Shown piece after piece: positions 45,405 through 58,096 of a stretch of 64,000 nt of DNA. The position numbers and the translations under genes were made by a program. Source of the stretch: Porites lobata (lineage: Eukaryota; Cnidaria; Anthozoa; Scleractinia; Poritidae); the NCBI GenBank assembly GCA_942486035.1, contig CALNXK010000162.1, positions 689,001 through 753,000 of the forward strand, given 5' to 3'. Position 1 is the stretch's first letter. Every line of letters begins with the position of its first letter. The notes under the pieces are model-generated. The model was not told the DNA's origin. It did not search any database and saw only the letters and a program-made list of their open reading frames with translations.

Positions 45405-46848
45405 TTGAAATGAAGTTGCGTCCAGATCCTGTATCTAGGTAGGCCCAAAGCACTTGTCCGCCAATACTGACGGGAATAATCGCAGGTAGCACTTTCTCCT
45501 CTACATAATTGGAGTAGACTGTCAATGACACTCTATCTGGATTACCGCTTTCCCTCTCCGGTCTATCGCATATGCTTCTATGGTGTTTGTGTTTACACTT
45601 GGCGCAGCCACGCCTACGGCACTGGTCTGCTCTGTGGTTTTGCCTTCCACAATTAAAGCATAAATTGTGGTCTATGAAGAACTTCTTCCTGTCCGCTAAT
45701 GCTGTTACTAGGGTACAGTCCTCACTCCAGTGCTCTTGTTTTCGGCAGAAAAGGCAATAGGGTTTCAGCTTATCTCCTTGCTTCTGTGACAACAGATGTT
45801 TTTCGCATTTGCTGCTTTCGACGTGATTTCTCCTAAGCCACTTCTGCAGAGCATCAATCAGGTCTTCCATGGACCATTCCTCCCCACTGTCGTCCACTCT
45901 CACCAGATCGGGCTTTACGTGAGGTAACTTGTTGAACGTAGTCATAACAAACCCTTGTAACTTTTGGCCTTCTTCGAGGGTTTGAAGCGCGTCATAGTTC
46001 CTACTCAGTTTCTCGTAGAATTCTTGCACCTTGAAATAATTGGAGCCTTTGACTGGGAATAAATTGAGGATTTCTTCCATGTGCGCATTCATGACGACCT
46101 TTGTTTGCCCATATTCTTTCTTTAGTCGATCCCACGCTGTCTTGTAACCAACAGTTCCAGGCTTTAAATTTGCAATTCTGTCTCTCACCTTCGGGCTAAC
46201 GGATTCCAGAAGGTACCCGAATTTCTCTTCGTCGGAAATCGACTTCGCATCAACTTGCGTCAGGAACATGTTTTCAAATCTTATCCAGTCGCCGGCGGTA
46301 CCCTTGAACGGTGTTATCTTTAATTTCGGTAACTTTGTGGTGCTGGAAACAGCCGTTTTCTCCATTTCTAATTTCTTTTCTGCCACAAGTAATTCAGCTT
46401 GAAGCTTTTCCTTCCACAGCTCACGCTCGTGTTCTTGTTGCTTTTCACGTAATACGTACAATCGCCGCTCATCTTCCAACTGTTGCTCCCGCTTCAAATC
46501 TTCTTTTTGTCGCGTAATTTCTTCCTCTCTATCATCTAAACACTTTCTAAGCCTCTCGTTTTCGCTAACAGATGCTGCATACTTTGATTTAATGTCTTTT
46601 CTCCACTGTCTCACCGTCCGAGGCGACAATCCTCGCTCAATTTTTAATTCTTCTGTCTGTGAAATAAGATCTGATAGCTTTGTAATGATTTTCACAGCTC
46701 GTTTGTTGACTATTTCCATCTCCGAATAATCCTGAATTTCGATCAGTTCATCTATCACCTCCATGAAGTACTTGACTTTCTCAATTTCCTTGTCGATCTC
46801 TTTTATGAGACGTTGTTCTTCGTCGCTCGGTTCTTCGCTGTCGCTCAT
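45298..46848 (-). pseudogene. BEL/Pao gag with zinc knuckle and protease start
   Basis: The ATG at 46848 lies 96 bp inside the 5' LTR. Residues about 10-170 form charged coiled coils (long Glu/Lys/Arg stretches). A DUF1759-like gag core follows (LPKLKITPFKGTAGDW, LNLFPVKG). A double CCHC-type knuckle (CFNCGRQNHRADQC and CAKCKHKHHRSIC) precedes the protease motif LDTGSGRNFIS, whose Asp-Thr-Gly is intact. The frame is lost soon after. This is the best preserved part of the element, uninterrupted over about 480 codons. Confidence 0.9.
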
Positions 46849-46922
46849 GTTTGTTTTGACTCCGAGAAAGGATCACTTCGCTTCTCAAACTGTCTCGCTA
46901 GCGTTGTGTATTTCTTCCTCGC

Positions 46923-46940
46923 GTCCTGGTCTCGGCACCA
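46923..46940 (-). promoter_or_regulatory. Primer-binding site of BEL/Pao element
   Basis: On the minus strand, four T follow the LTR and then TGGTGCCGAGACCAGGAC. A TGG start just inside the 5' LTR is the mark of a tRNA primer site. I did not assign the tRNA. Confidence 0.6.
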
Positions 46941-46944
46941 AAAA

Positions 46945-47187
46945 TGAGCTGAACAATAACACAGCCCATAGAACTCACAATAACACGGTTTCCTGGTTTA
47001 TTCCACTTCAATCCGACTCACAAACTCTCACGAAATTCGATGAAAAAACCTCAAAGGAAAACCCGCGCTCACCATATTTTTACGACGCACATGCTCATTA
47101 CCTTATTTGGTAGCGCTAGGCCTAATTTGGTAGTGCTGGTCAACGTCACAAAACTGTGAGGGGTAGGGTTGGTAAAACTCTCGTACA
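46945..47187 (-). repeat. BEL/Pao 5' LTR
   Basis: 243 bp. It lacks the 26-bp segment present in the other LTR and differs at scattered positions (for example TTCCACTTCAAT against TTGCTCTTCAAT). Confidence 0.9.
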
Positions 47188-47960
47188 CATTGACCAATTG
47201 GTGGCCGGTTTAAGGAAAGAAATCGAACAATAACATTTTTCTAATTCATATTTTTTTCATAATTTTTTTTTAATAAAAATTATGAGGGAACATCATTTTA
47301 AATGCCCAAATTAATCATAAATTATTTAAAACTTTAATTTTAAACTTCGCGTTCCTCCTGTTCGCGTACATTCATTCCAAACGTAGAAAGTTAGGTATCT
47401 TTCTCCTCTTTCAGAAATGCCAATTTGTTTATCCAGTCAAAGTAAGTTCGCCACCAATTCACCATTTTCAAGTTTTAGTCACATGACATGTCAAGTGACC
47501 ATAAGTAAACGTTAAGGCTCAAGAAAACCTCAAGATTTCCTTTGGGGGGAAATTCATTTTGTTCTACGTACTCCTAGCAAGAGATATTGCCAGTCATTCA
47601 TATGCTTCGAACACACCTTTGAGAGGGAAAAAACCCTTGAAAGTGAAAAATAGCAAATTTTTCCTGAGACTTTATAAGTAAGCACAATCGATACCATTTC
47701 GTTGTCTTTCTGTTTTATTTTATCACAAGTATAATTTCCTTCCTGCTATTCTAAAACACGCTGAAAGACTGATCAGTTGTTGCGTGAGCTTGACGGGTGG
47801 TTAAGCCAGTTTTACAGGCTCAAGAGGCCTATAAGCTGCTTGTGCGTCTTGCCCTTTTTGTCACCTTGTCCAGATTTTTTTTTGTGTCATTCCACACAAG
47901 GCCTGCAGGACACTTCCGTCTGTACGTTATCCCACCGGAACAGGAAATGTATCCGAATGG

Positions 47961-48066
47961 ATTGCTCGGGTCTTAATATTTCCTATTAATGTCGTTAACG
48001 CCCAGCTGATGGGATTGCTCGGGTCTTAATATTTCCTATTAATGTCGTTAACGCCCAGCTGATGGG
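47961..48066. repeat. 53-bp tandem duplication
   Basis: ATTGCTCGGGTCTTAATATT through CGCCCAGCTGATGGG occurs twice head to tail (from 47961 and 48014), without visible differences over the repeat. Recent slippage or unequal exchange. Confidence 0.9.
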
Positions 48067-48099
48067 AAAAAAATATCTTGCATGGGATCATTTAAGTGA

Positions 48100-48330
48100 A
48101 AAATGACCATTTGATCCTATAATTACCAATGAAGAGTGATTTTCTGTAAAATTCGAACTTCGGCCTGACACGGTACCTCATCGATTTGGCTGATTTTTGG
48201 CATGTAGTCTTAGAATGGTGTCCTAAATGCTGAATGCATATTCTAAGGTTCGAATTCTCGTTGGTTTCAAAGATACAGGAATGACAGTTTTGACGAGGCC
48301 TCGAGCGGCCGCCATGTTGGTGAACTGAAG
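48100..48330. repeat. Dispersed repeat related to 54285-54450
   Basis: On the minus strand it includes ACCAACATGGCGGCCGCTCG, then CTACATGCCAAAAATCAGCC and GATGAGGTACCGTGTCA. The 54.3-kb region has ACCAATATGGCGCCGG, then CTACATGCCAATTTTTAGCC and GGTGAGATAGTGTGGCA on the plus strand. Shared order at moderate divergence points to an old repeat family. Confidence 0.45.
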
Positions 48331-50890
48331 GAGATTTACAGTAATTAATTCTAGCCTTATCATTAAAATAACGTAATCGTGACTCATACAGTTGCAAAGA
48401 ACTATCCTTCCTCCTTTCATTTACCTACTCTCATCTGAAAATGGTTAAGCCTGAGCTACGAACGGCTATAACTTCTCACAGCACTTTTTCGGTACTTAAA
48501 CGGTACACAAATTTGGTAGAAATTGGAAGGCCAATATCACCCATGCCACATCGATTTAGACTAAGCCATTTTAAGTAAACATAGTTTGTTTATCGCTAAG
48601 TTAGATTGTTGAATAAAATAATTGGGCAAATGCAACGGAACAGAAATATGATTGCATGAATGCGCAGTGGTTCAGCCACTTGGCCGCTAAAACTTCAAAA
48701 CAAAATTCGGTGAATATTTGAAAAGAAAATTCTTTAAAAATTGATCTCGCCTCTTAAACCCTCTCTATCGCTTAAAAAACCCTCCCTTGTAATGTAAACA
48801 GATGATCTTTTGATTCTGATCTTGCGAAGAGCTTGAAATATGCGCTAAAATGAAAATTTTAAATTTTGTTACACACGGTACTAGCTCAAAGTCGCTCTTC
48901 GATTTCCCAGACCAATCGGGAGCCGCTCGTGTACTGCACAGTTACAATTTTCTCTGTAGTATTTCGCTGTATACAGCTACAAATTACATATTTTCTTAGG
49001 CAAAGATAACGCAAACGTTGTCAATTTTAATCAAAAGGCTAGAAAAACCAACCGTGCACTGTAGCTTTATGCGAATTGTATGGTATTCGATAATTACACG
49101 TGTAAACAGGAACCTACCTTTGCTAATGTACACTGTTTGGCAGATCTTTCCCGCGTAAGATATAAAACTAGTACATGAAATGAAATTAAAGAACTCATCA
49201 AGTCAAATTACCTGATCGTACCGTCATTACTGAATAATAAGTCCGAGTCCGCAAAATATGACATGGAATGATCGGTGTGAGACGAAGCTATTTTTAGGAG
49301 GACAAGGAACTGCACGCTGGAACGGAACTGAAATGAACAACCTCAATCAAGTTCAGTCTTCTTGACGCTATTAAAAGTTTCACCCGAATTTGAACAGGAA
49401 GTTGTTTTCTATTTTCTTTCTCATTCGTGCATGTATTCTGCAGTTCGCCCACTATTTTTTCGTAACTTTTAATTTTCTAGCTAACTGTAACTGTTAAGAA
49501 CTACCAACCCCCATCCCCCCTCCCCCTCTTTGAGCGAACTTTCATTCGGTCTGATTCACAATAATTTTCGAACGGTGACAAAGTGATATTTGAAATGACA
49601 TTTTATTTAGTATTTTTGAAGGCGCCTTCTTTTTTTCCCGATAGCCAGGAATGTTTTGAACGTAAAGGCTCAAGTGGCGGTGTTTTTCACGACTCTGCTT
49701 GTAGACTGACCTCACCACCAGTACCACGGACATAAAATCTGATCGGAGAGGGTCATACAGTAACTGATGGGTCTCTGAAAAGCGAAATGCAGTCACTTGG
49801 GGCGAGTAGGCTACATAGATGATGAACTCATTGTTTATAACCCCATAACCGTATCCCAAAAGTCGAGCCAGCCCGGGGCGAGCGAACACAATTTTTGGGG
49901 GCACTGGCAACGCCCTTATGTTTAGCGCAGGTTTAGCGGGAAATTGGTTGATTAGTCAAATCCCCTTAACTCCACGACCATGCACCTTTCCAAATATAGC
50001 CCTTCTTATCATCATATAGTTAGGGCCTCCCGTAAGCATTTACAACTATTTTGATTTGTAGAAGACTGTTTAACAGTTTTCATTACTTTAATGTCTCGTA
50101 AACAACACGAGGTACATGTTCTGATCTCTCCCCCCCCCCCCCACCCTTCCCCCATCCATAACAAAAAATTTTCAGACCAACACTGAATTGCATGAAGGTA
50201 TGTACAAAAATATGACCATCTCGAGGCAAGGTTCATCACTGTAACTTACCACATAAAAGCCTTTTCGTTGTTTGCCATCGACTGATTCTGTTCTGAATAC
50301 TAAGGTCCCATAAACAACGCCACCTTTAGAAAGAGCCCGCCCTTTTCAATCCAAGAAAACCCAAGTAGCGATTTCACCAACGGACATAAGCCGTAAGAAA
50401 AGGACCGCGTCAAATAGTTCATGAAATCACAAACGCCTCATGACACCTTTAATTCACTCTTTCTTCGATAAACTAATTTTTAACTTTTTAAGCATAAATG
50501 ACATCAGAATGCGCGATTATGAGCATTGTAGCTTATGAAAAGAAAATTTAACACCTGATGTAGATGAAAGCGTCTAAGAAGGGGACTAGGGGGAATTAGG
50601 AACATTGTGCTTACCGCTGGAAAAATATTGGCTAGTTCTTTGACTAGTGAATAGACTCAATTAAAGCCGTTTTTGTTCAGTAAGGAGCTGTTAGATGGGG
50701 GGGAAGCTACATAAAGTAGATCGCATCAGAATACGGCATAGGACTAGGCTCTCAAAATCGATTAGCTGAATGCAAGACCAATTATTATGTAAAACAGAGA
50801 AAAATTCCTTGAGGGAAAAACATTATGGCTAGGGAAAAGACCCGAAGGTGGAAAGTTAGGATGGTAGCTTCTTTTCAGGTAATCGATCAT

Positions 50891-51652
50891 TTATGCACCT
50901 ATCAATGTAAATCCGTGTGGGGAGTGCAGGCAAGGGAGGGATTTGATGCCTGGGACTATCCCCGCTGTCCGGCTTTTGATCGTGCGAAGCGACCCCGGGG
51001 TCGGGACATTTGACTTTAACCGACAGAAGTCAGGTATCAATTCAGAAGCAGTTAGCAAGTCAGTCCCCACTCGAGGCTTCCTGAAAGTCACGTTGTTGGA
51101 GAAAGGTATGAAGTTTTCATTTGTTTTAATAATGCGATACTTTAAACTGTCATCTAAACAGATAATGTCTATTTTGAGGAAATTTTTATCTTGTAAACCT
51201 CGATTGAAATCGAATTCCGCCATGAAAGTCAGAGGATTTTTTATGGGTCACTGATCCGACCTGTTCCGACATGTTGAGCAGATGTTATAAAGGATCTTAC
51301 GTTTTATTAATATTATACAGCACGGTCAATCTTCCTGAAGTGATTTTGTTGTTCAAGATAAGAGATGCTAGCGGAGAGAGAAAATACTTAATTACAGCGA
51401 GTAATTTAATGGAGCTTCCGTTAACCGTAAATAAAAGTAGTAACAACGTGTTTGAAATGTTCTTTTATTCGTTTTATATAGTATTATAGCATTGTTTGTT
51501 TAGATTTTTTCCCTGGGGTGGGGGCTTTTTGACACTTTTGATTGACCTTTCGTTTCCCACCCTGGGGAATTTGATCGAAAAAATTTTAAAATTTGTCAAA
51601 TCCCCACCCTTGCCCTGCCTCCCCCTCGGGGTTTACATTGATAGGTGCATTA
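50891..51652. mobile_element. 756-bp PIF/Harbinger-like MITE with TTA duplication
   Basis: The element is 50894-51649. Its left end TGCACCTATCAATGTAAATC is matched by the inverted right end (complement TGCACCTATCAATGTAAACC), one mismatch in 21 bp. TTA flanks both sides (50891-50893 and 51650-51652). A 3-bp TWA target duplication is the Harbinger hallmark. No transposase frame lies inside; frames at 50943-51254 and 51271-51489 have no recognisable domain. The subterminal parts are G/C-rich (GACCCCGGGGTCGGG; CCCCACCCTTGCC). Confidence 0.88.
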
Positions 51653-54600
51653 CGTTAACTTCCGCTATCCGACGAGAATATCGGAAAGACTGAATGGATG
51701 AGAGTATAACACATTCAAGAAGAAACAAATTTGTGATTTTTCACAACTCAATAAAATAACTAAAATTGTGTACTACTCGGTTATACAAGATTTTTGTTTT
51801 CAATTTCACATTTTTACGATGGGGCATTAGCCTCCGTACTCACTAGACACTACTTTACAATCATCATATTAAAATCAGTGAAATACTCCAAAAAAATTTG
51901 GATTCCTACCCTTATACCTTTATTAAAAATTAAAGTTGGGAAGTTTGTTGTTTCCTAAAAGTAGTTTGAACAGCCGAACGACATTTTTTTACACGGAGTG
52001 GGGAAGGCAAAGCTTCACTTATCTCTTCTAAGGTAGAAAGTGTCAGCAAAACGTGAGAGTCGTCCTTGAGGGTAAAGTGTCTAACCTAATTTTCTCACCG
52101 ATTGCAAGTGCCATTTCATCCACGCATAACCTCACCTAGTTAACAGAATTAGCAAATGTAGTGCGGAAACGTTGCGAGAGAACTGAGTAAGATGTTAGGC
52201 TAAGTTTTGGAAATTTTCCGCACACCTGGCAAGTCCTCGCCACGCTCCTGATAGAGACTTTTGCTGGAGAGAAATTGAAACATGTTCGCTAATATAGTGA
52301 CGACCAGAAAGGACAAGCCATAGGATAGTTCCAGAAAACCACCCATTAAAATAGATCACGAAGTTGTCGCGGCGGAGGATGAACTTGAAGGCATCTGATG
52401 AATTGCAATTTTTCAAGGGAGCCCAGACAAGATTATGTACGATGGGCACAGCTTGTTTGATCAGGAAAATTTAGAGAAGCTCAAGGCAAATCGCTAGACA
52501 ACACATGTTAGAGCTGAACTAAAAATCTTTTGCGCCTTTGAACTCTGTCCCTAAGGGTAAAGGAGAAAGTTTCCCTTTATCAATGCATTAACCGAGTTGA
52601 TTATGAATGTCTCCTTATGTTGGACGTCTTACTAACAAGCACATTACCACTACTTGTCCTCAGAGGCGTTTTTCATTTGACGAGCAGAGAAAATTAGGTT
52701 TTGACTGTTTGAAATTCTGGATGTCAGAGTGAAGACGCCTTTTGTATGATGACGTCATCGTCCTACAGTAAAAAGCGTTCGTTTTTTACCACTGATATTA
52801 CGTCAATCGGTACACTTATGTTGTGGAAAGGTCCGTGAGCATGGTAAATGATTTTACCTTAAACTGCAGACACATCTTCAATCACTCCTTATTGTTCGCG
52901 ATATCGGATAAACACTCTGGTCTCCAACTGAATTTTCTTTGCTGTTTACTTTATTTTGAATTAGGACTGTCTTGAGTTGTCCATGCATTGTCTAGCGATT
53001 TTAAGCTTTTTCAAGGAAACAAAAATCTGGAATTGTCCCTAGGGTGAGGCATTTGCGCACAGTTTTAAAGCCCTTCGGTGCGGTGACTGTGGTTTTTGCT
53101 GTCCCGGGCTCATCCCTCATTCTTCTTAACCCCTTCCAAACCAATTTTTCTGTTTATCAAGAATCTCCTCAAAACGGGCTTCGTGATTGAGACAAAATAC
53201 CTGAAAATTGTACACGGAACCGTTGTTAACGGTGTACAAGGTAGAATGAGTCTATTCATTACTTTGCCAACGCCCAATTTTTAAAACCGGAAGTAATGAT
53301 GTTTATTTCAAGGGCTCATGTCTCATGAGTTTTGAGTAAATCTTCAAACGCTGTAAACACATGTAGCTGGAACTATCATCGCATCGATCCTCGCTCACTA
53401 ATAATGATAACTTATATCAACTTCCATTATTTATTGCCTGGCTAAGATTTTCACGGATTCTTCAGTTCAGTTGTTTGAAACCAGGCGGTTTCACGTGAGT
53501 TGTAACGCCAGGCAAGGAACGTGACGACCCGCGATATGCGTGGGAAAATATTACTTTTTTTTCGATCAAGGTGGAAACTGGCAACTTTGTCGTCGAGTAA
53601 GGTAATACATCTCAATTTTCATTACTATGGTTAATTTTAAAAGCTCTGGTTTCGGTAAAGGAACTGGAGGAAAATCAGGAAAATTCCAGTTCGACTGTGA
53701 TGGTTGAATTTTGTTTACGCGTCATAGCATAAACATAACAAATTCATTTTCCTTTTCCTTAAACAATCTGCCTTTTTTTATACTGTTTTTCGCAGCAGAG
53801 TTATCGATTATATTACAGAGGCTAATTTTATTACACAGATCACTCAGATTTAATGACAAACTCTATTATCGATTGTAATTTTGGCAACACCTGGCGAATA
53901 TTCGGTGTACAGATTATTGACAAAGTCGCTAGAACAGTCTTCCATTCATTACTTTTGTTTCTGCTCCGTTAAATTTGCCCAATTTTTTTATTAATGAACT
54001 CGATTTAACTACAAACAGTGAGTATTCAGGCAGATTGGCAAGCTTCAATGCGATGTGGCAAAAGAGATATACGCCTTTAAAATTCTGTTAATTTTGCGGG
54101 TGTAAAAAATTCAAAAAGTATACCCACCAAAAGTTTAATCGATCGTTGCGAAAACGTTATCAATTTCGAAGTAGTTTCTAAAAATACAATAAAGAGGGAT
54201 TGTTCTTTCAATCTGTATTGGCAAAGGAAGATTAGCTTTGAAGACAGGGTTGTAGTCGAAGGCTCAAAAGTAGCTTCTATTAACCAATATGGCGCCGGTC
54301 CGAGGCACCCAAAAACCGGCCATGTCGATAATTTCCGAAGTAGGAGGAATTAGAACCTAAAGTTACCTATTCCTTATTAAAGACCTCAAATCAAGTCTAC
54401 ATGCCAATTTTTAGCCAATTCGGTGAGATAGTGTGGCAGCGCCTTTTTAATATAGCTCGAATCTTACAGACAACTGCTCTGAAAAGTGATAATACTACAA
54501 CGATGTCTTGTGGTTAACTAAAGATATCTGCTAAGTGTGTTTCCAAAAACTGGCCCCTACCCTATTTGTCAGCGCTGCTGTTTCACATTTTGGGATCTGG

Positions 54601-54939
54601 AAGTGATAAAGACTTAGACCCTGCCGCCTAAAGGATTTTTAGAAACGCGTCAACAACTAACGCGACAGTTTTTTTAGAATTTTTGTCGTCTTGTTTTATA
54701 CGTTTCTTTTCCATAATGTTCATTTTTCGGGAGATGGAACAAGATGAAACCAGAAACAGCGACAGAAAGGGTATTTTCATGACAATTTCAACAAATTATC
54801 AATGCTGGAACCGGTCCGATACATGTGGCGCGGAAGGAGATGCTTTTACTCTATGAAAGTCGGTTGCTATCCAAATGCAACTGCTGCGTAGCTTGGTCAC
54901 TGCATCGCCAACATAAACAGAATGAATTTCACAGAGACC
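51653..54939. other. Gene-less AT-rich stretch
   Basis: No supported gene in about 3.3 kb. A second copy of the dispersed repeat lies at about 54285-54450. Nothing else was recognised on either strand. Confidence 0.45.
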
Positions 54940-56250
54940 ACATATCCTAGTAAAAGGAAGGTCGGCAAAGTGACCACACTTTTTAAAAATGGTGGACGAG
55001 AAGATTGCGGAAACTATCAGCATTTAACAATGCTAAGTATTGCCAGTAAAATAACTGAGTCGATCATATGTGAATCTTAAGTCCCACACTTACAATATGT
55101 TTTGCAACGGAACCAGTAGGGTAACAGAAAGGGCCTATCTTCTGAATCATTGTTATTAAAGAGAAGGCAGGGCGGGGGGGGTGCTATCCATAGACAATGG
55201 CAAGTAATTGGAACAATCTTTATTGATTTTAGAAAAGCCTTTGATTCCGTAGACAATAATTCCTAGGCTATAAGTTGCAATCCTGTGGAATAACTGGTAG
55301 CGTGTGGCAGTGATTACTAAGTTATTTAACAAATCGCCTTCAGTTTGTAAAAATCAATGCTACCAAATCATATCTACGTAATGTTGAATATGGGGTTCCT
55401 CAACTTTCCCTTGTGGGTCCCAGGATCTTTTCAATTTACCTTAATGACTTTTCTGAATCAATATCACAAGGTCACGTGAATTGCATCTGTATGCTGACGA
55501 CATTACAGCTTTTGTCATTGGTGATAGCACTGATGAAGTTGTGCGGAAAGTAAATTTGCTATTTCCAGAGACCTGTAGGTGGTGCAATTTAAACAAGTTG
55601 ACTCTTCAAAGTGATGATTTTGCAGAGAAATAATTTCTTTGGGCCCCTAATTTCGTTCAATGTGGAAACACTGTAATTGAATTCACATATTCAAATCTTT
55701 GGGCGTGGGATTGTTAACAGACTGCTTTGCAAAGATTAAGTACATAAAATATGCAAATCATATGATAATCAAATTTGTTTGCTTAAGAGAATGCGGCATT
55801 TACCATCCCACGTTTGGACGGGATATATTTCAAGACTATGCCACTTTCTCCTTTATCTGTGTGGGGAAGCTGTTCTACTGTTAAATTTTCCGAAATTGAA
55901 GGACTGTATCTAAAAGCGGTCAAAATAATTCGAATATCATGGATTGTGACATCTTATATCACCTTCACTGGCAAAATCTCGGGTATATATTTATAAACGA
56001 AAATAAGCTATTAATATGTTTAAGGAAAAATACATTCTAAATAGGCTGTCTCAACATGTAAAAATCATGGACTCAAGATGCAACGGGACGTTGATGGAAG
56101 TACCTAGAAAAACTAGGCACAGACAGTCTTCTATTTAGGGGTCCTGTTGTCTGGAACTGAATAAATAAAACCAGGAGCCCATGACCCAGGTTCCTGATAA
56201 CTCGGCTTAAGAATGTGACAACATTGATACTTTTAAAGCTGCACCATCAC
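54940..56250 (+). pseudogene. LINE reverse transcriptase pseudogene
   Basis: Decayed non-LTR reverse transcriptase on the plus strand. Pieces in order are VGKVTTLFKNGG, CGNYQHLTMLSIASKITES, GTIFIDFRKAFDSVDN (motif A), EYGVPQLSLVGPRIFSIYLN (motif B, with Gln-Leu replacing Gln-Gly) and LYADDITAFVIGD (catalytic Asp-Asp intact). The C-terminal RGPVVWN leads into a stop near 56158. Many frameshifts and stops separate them. Different in sequence from the LINEs at 25 and 34.8 kb, and older judging by lesions. The 3' tail was not identified. Confidence 0.82.
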
Positions 56251-57029
56251 CCATAAAATATATCTCATCTTGTTAAGAAGATCAAAGGCTTTCTACTAAA
56301 GGTAAAATGGTTTCGAAATACTGCAACATATCAAAAACGCCAGGGAGGGGCTCCATCCACGCCCCCTCCCCCTTGTACTACAGTGGGGGTGGGGGGGGAC
56401 TTTGCTTGTACGTCCGAGGATTAAAGGAACCTCTATGAACTACAATAAGGATCTTGATAACTTTGTATATTTCTAATTTCAGTTTAGTCTTATTTACAAT
56501 ATCAAGGTGGCTCGATAGGTTTTTTCAGGGTCAATACCTCCCTTGAAGTTTGAGTATAAACTACTTCGCCATTAACAACTTAACTTACCACCACAGCATC
56601 CTCAGTTATAACGTTAAAAGTTGAAAATGAAATTAAAATTATTCACTGACGGATGACGGATGACATATACTGGATGTTTTCAGGATCAAAACAAACCGTC
56701 GATGTTGCGCCCAGGTTTATGAAGGCACCTTTTAAAAAGCACTAACATGTGAAAAAAAAGAGGTTTGGCCGAAGATGATAGGGGTTTATCAACAGAGTAA
56801 TTAATAGACCCTTATGCTATTTATTTAAACTAATAGTATACCCTGCAGCCTGCGATAAGGTGGAAAACCTTGGATTGCCTGCCAGTTTTGAAAATCCACT
56901 GTCCCTGAACAGCCACGTTTGAAATGGATGGAAGATTGACAATAGCACCTGTTCTTAAGCTTTAATCTGGAAGAATCTGATCCCATCTCCAGCGTTCAAG
57001 CCGGCCTATAGTAAAACGGGCAGAACTAT
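56251..57029. other. Gene-less stretch with a TTAA-element remnant
   Basis: No gene. It holds the right end of a piggyBac-like MITE at about 56340-56424. The remainder is AT-rich sequence with no recognised content. Confidence 0.4.
56340..56424. mobile_element. Right-end fragment of the TTAA MITE family
   Basis: GTACGTCCGAGGA (56408-56420) followed by TTAA (56421-56424) repeats the right terminus of the 37508-38051 element (12 of 13 positions), preceded by a similar CCCTCCCCCTTGTAC...GGGGG segment. No left end was found, so the copy is truncated. Confidence 0.6.
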
Positions 57030-57240
57030 AATTGACCACTCCAGAAACTACCATAACATACCGTACCATGATGCTCTTTGTTTGTCACCCCAAAATTTTG
57101 CATAAGCATTGTTTTCAGTTTCTCTTGGGGCTATTTTTACTCCCAAGAGAAACTGAAGACAATGCTTACGTATGCAAAATTTGGGGGTGACAAACAAAGA
57201 GCATTATGGTATGTTATGGTATTTTCTGGAGTGGTCAATT
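57030..57240. mobile_element. Long-arm foldback MITE (about 95-bp arms)
   Basis: The left arm AATTGACCACTCCAG... is mirrored by ...CTGGAGTGGTCAATT. Inner parts CTCTTTGTTTGTCACCCC and AGTTTCTCTTGGG pair with GGGGTGACAAACAAAGAG and CCCAAGAGAAACT. The loop is only about 12 nt. Arms differ at few positions, so it is a young hairpin or one kept similar by gene conversion. Confidence 0.88.
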
Positions 57241-58096
57241 AAGGTGGCTCGACCCTGTATTTTTGTCGCGACACCTTCCATCTTTGAATCTCTCATACTT
57301 CAACAAATTAGTTTCTGTTTTAAAAGTGTTATAACACATGCATTGCATATAGACAAAACCTTATTACGATATCATTTTTTGGGCGATCGGAATAAATGTC
57401 ACTGGACAATGACGTCGCAATAGTTTTAGTTCTTAATCGAATTTCTGCCCTTATCGTCATTTTCTTCGGAAATGCTTTACCCTACCTATACATTGGTTGC
57501 TTGTCTTCTGTTGCGCGAAGTTCCGCAAAAATCTATAACAAGAATTTCGAGACATCTGATCTTGGAATTTCCACAAAAAGGAATTAAATTATGCATAAAC
57601 TGTAGGCTGAACTTAATGCAGACAAATAGACAGATAGAACTTGAAAGGTGGTCCGAATGACTGATCATTTTTGTAAACTTGCACTAAAATTTTGCACTAC
57701 TGTGAGATCACTTGCTCAGATTACTCTCGTTTTTCACGCAAAATTTTCATTTCAAAACAAGCTGAAATCATTGTGTCCTTTCAGATCAACCTTGTACTGT
57801 CCCCTTAACGATCAAAGGCCCCTCAAAAAACAAGTCTTATCATTATTACAAATCACGAAAAAATTCATTACAAATTACGTCAGCTTTGCTTTTATTACAA
57901 ATTGCGACTGCTTTTTTATCAAATTATAACAAAGCTCTTACAAATTGCGGCAGGTATTACAAATTACGACAAAATTATTACGAATTACGACAGAACAAAC
58001 GTGCTTAATATCATTCTTTAGACATGTTTAAAAACAAGATGGTGAGTCCGGGGGATTAAAAGTCTTTGTTATGTGGCACGGGAAAAAGACTAAATA
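57241..58096. other. Gene-less stretch
   Basis: No gene recognised. Around 57850-57990 there is a loose repeat of TTACAAATTACGAC-type units (at least five). Confidence 0.45.

Larger units (their letters stand above)
41280..47191 (-). mobile_element. BEL/Pao LTR retrotransposon, near full length, inactivated
   Basis: Two LTRs (41284-41552 and 46945-47187) flank gag-protease, reverse transcriptase, RNase H and integrase coding in that order on the minus strand. The target repeat CATT lies at 41280-41283 and 47188-47191. Read on the minus strand, the LTRs start TGTACGAGAG and end CAGCTCA. Priming sites are present at both internal edges. Five lesions break the polyprotein: frameshifts near 45.39, 44.93, 44.14 and 42.13 kb and a TAG at 42684-42686. 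The LTRs differ by a 26-bp indel and several substitutions, so insertion is not very recent. Domain order and the DUF1759/DUF1758/DUF5641-type parts identify BEL/Pao. Confidence 0.93.
47192..50890. other. Gene-less stretch
   Basis: No supported protein gene. It contains a 53-bp tandem duplication (47961-48066), a dispersed repeat (about 48100-48330) and a poly-C run (about 50130-50142). The frames seen (such as 49542-49910) lack recognisable domains and start signals in context. Confidence 0.45.

Noticed and set aside
42390..46517. Many plus-strand frames across the BEL/Pao element
   Set aside because: All lie opposite recognised gag or pol domains and show no domain of their own.
47192..54939. 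Host genes in the long right-hand gaps (such as frames at 49542-49910 and 50891-51223)
   Set aside because: Short, no recognisable domains; the second lies inside a MITE.
54799..55023. Minus-strand frame of 74 codons
   Set aside because: Antisense to the start of the decayed LINE reverse transcriptase.
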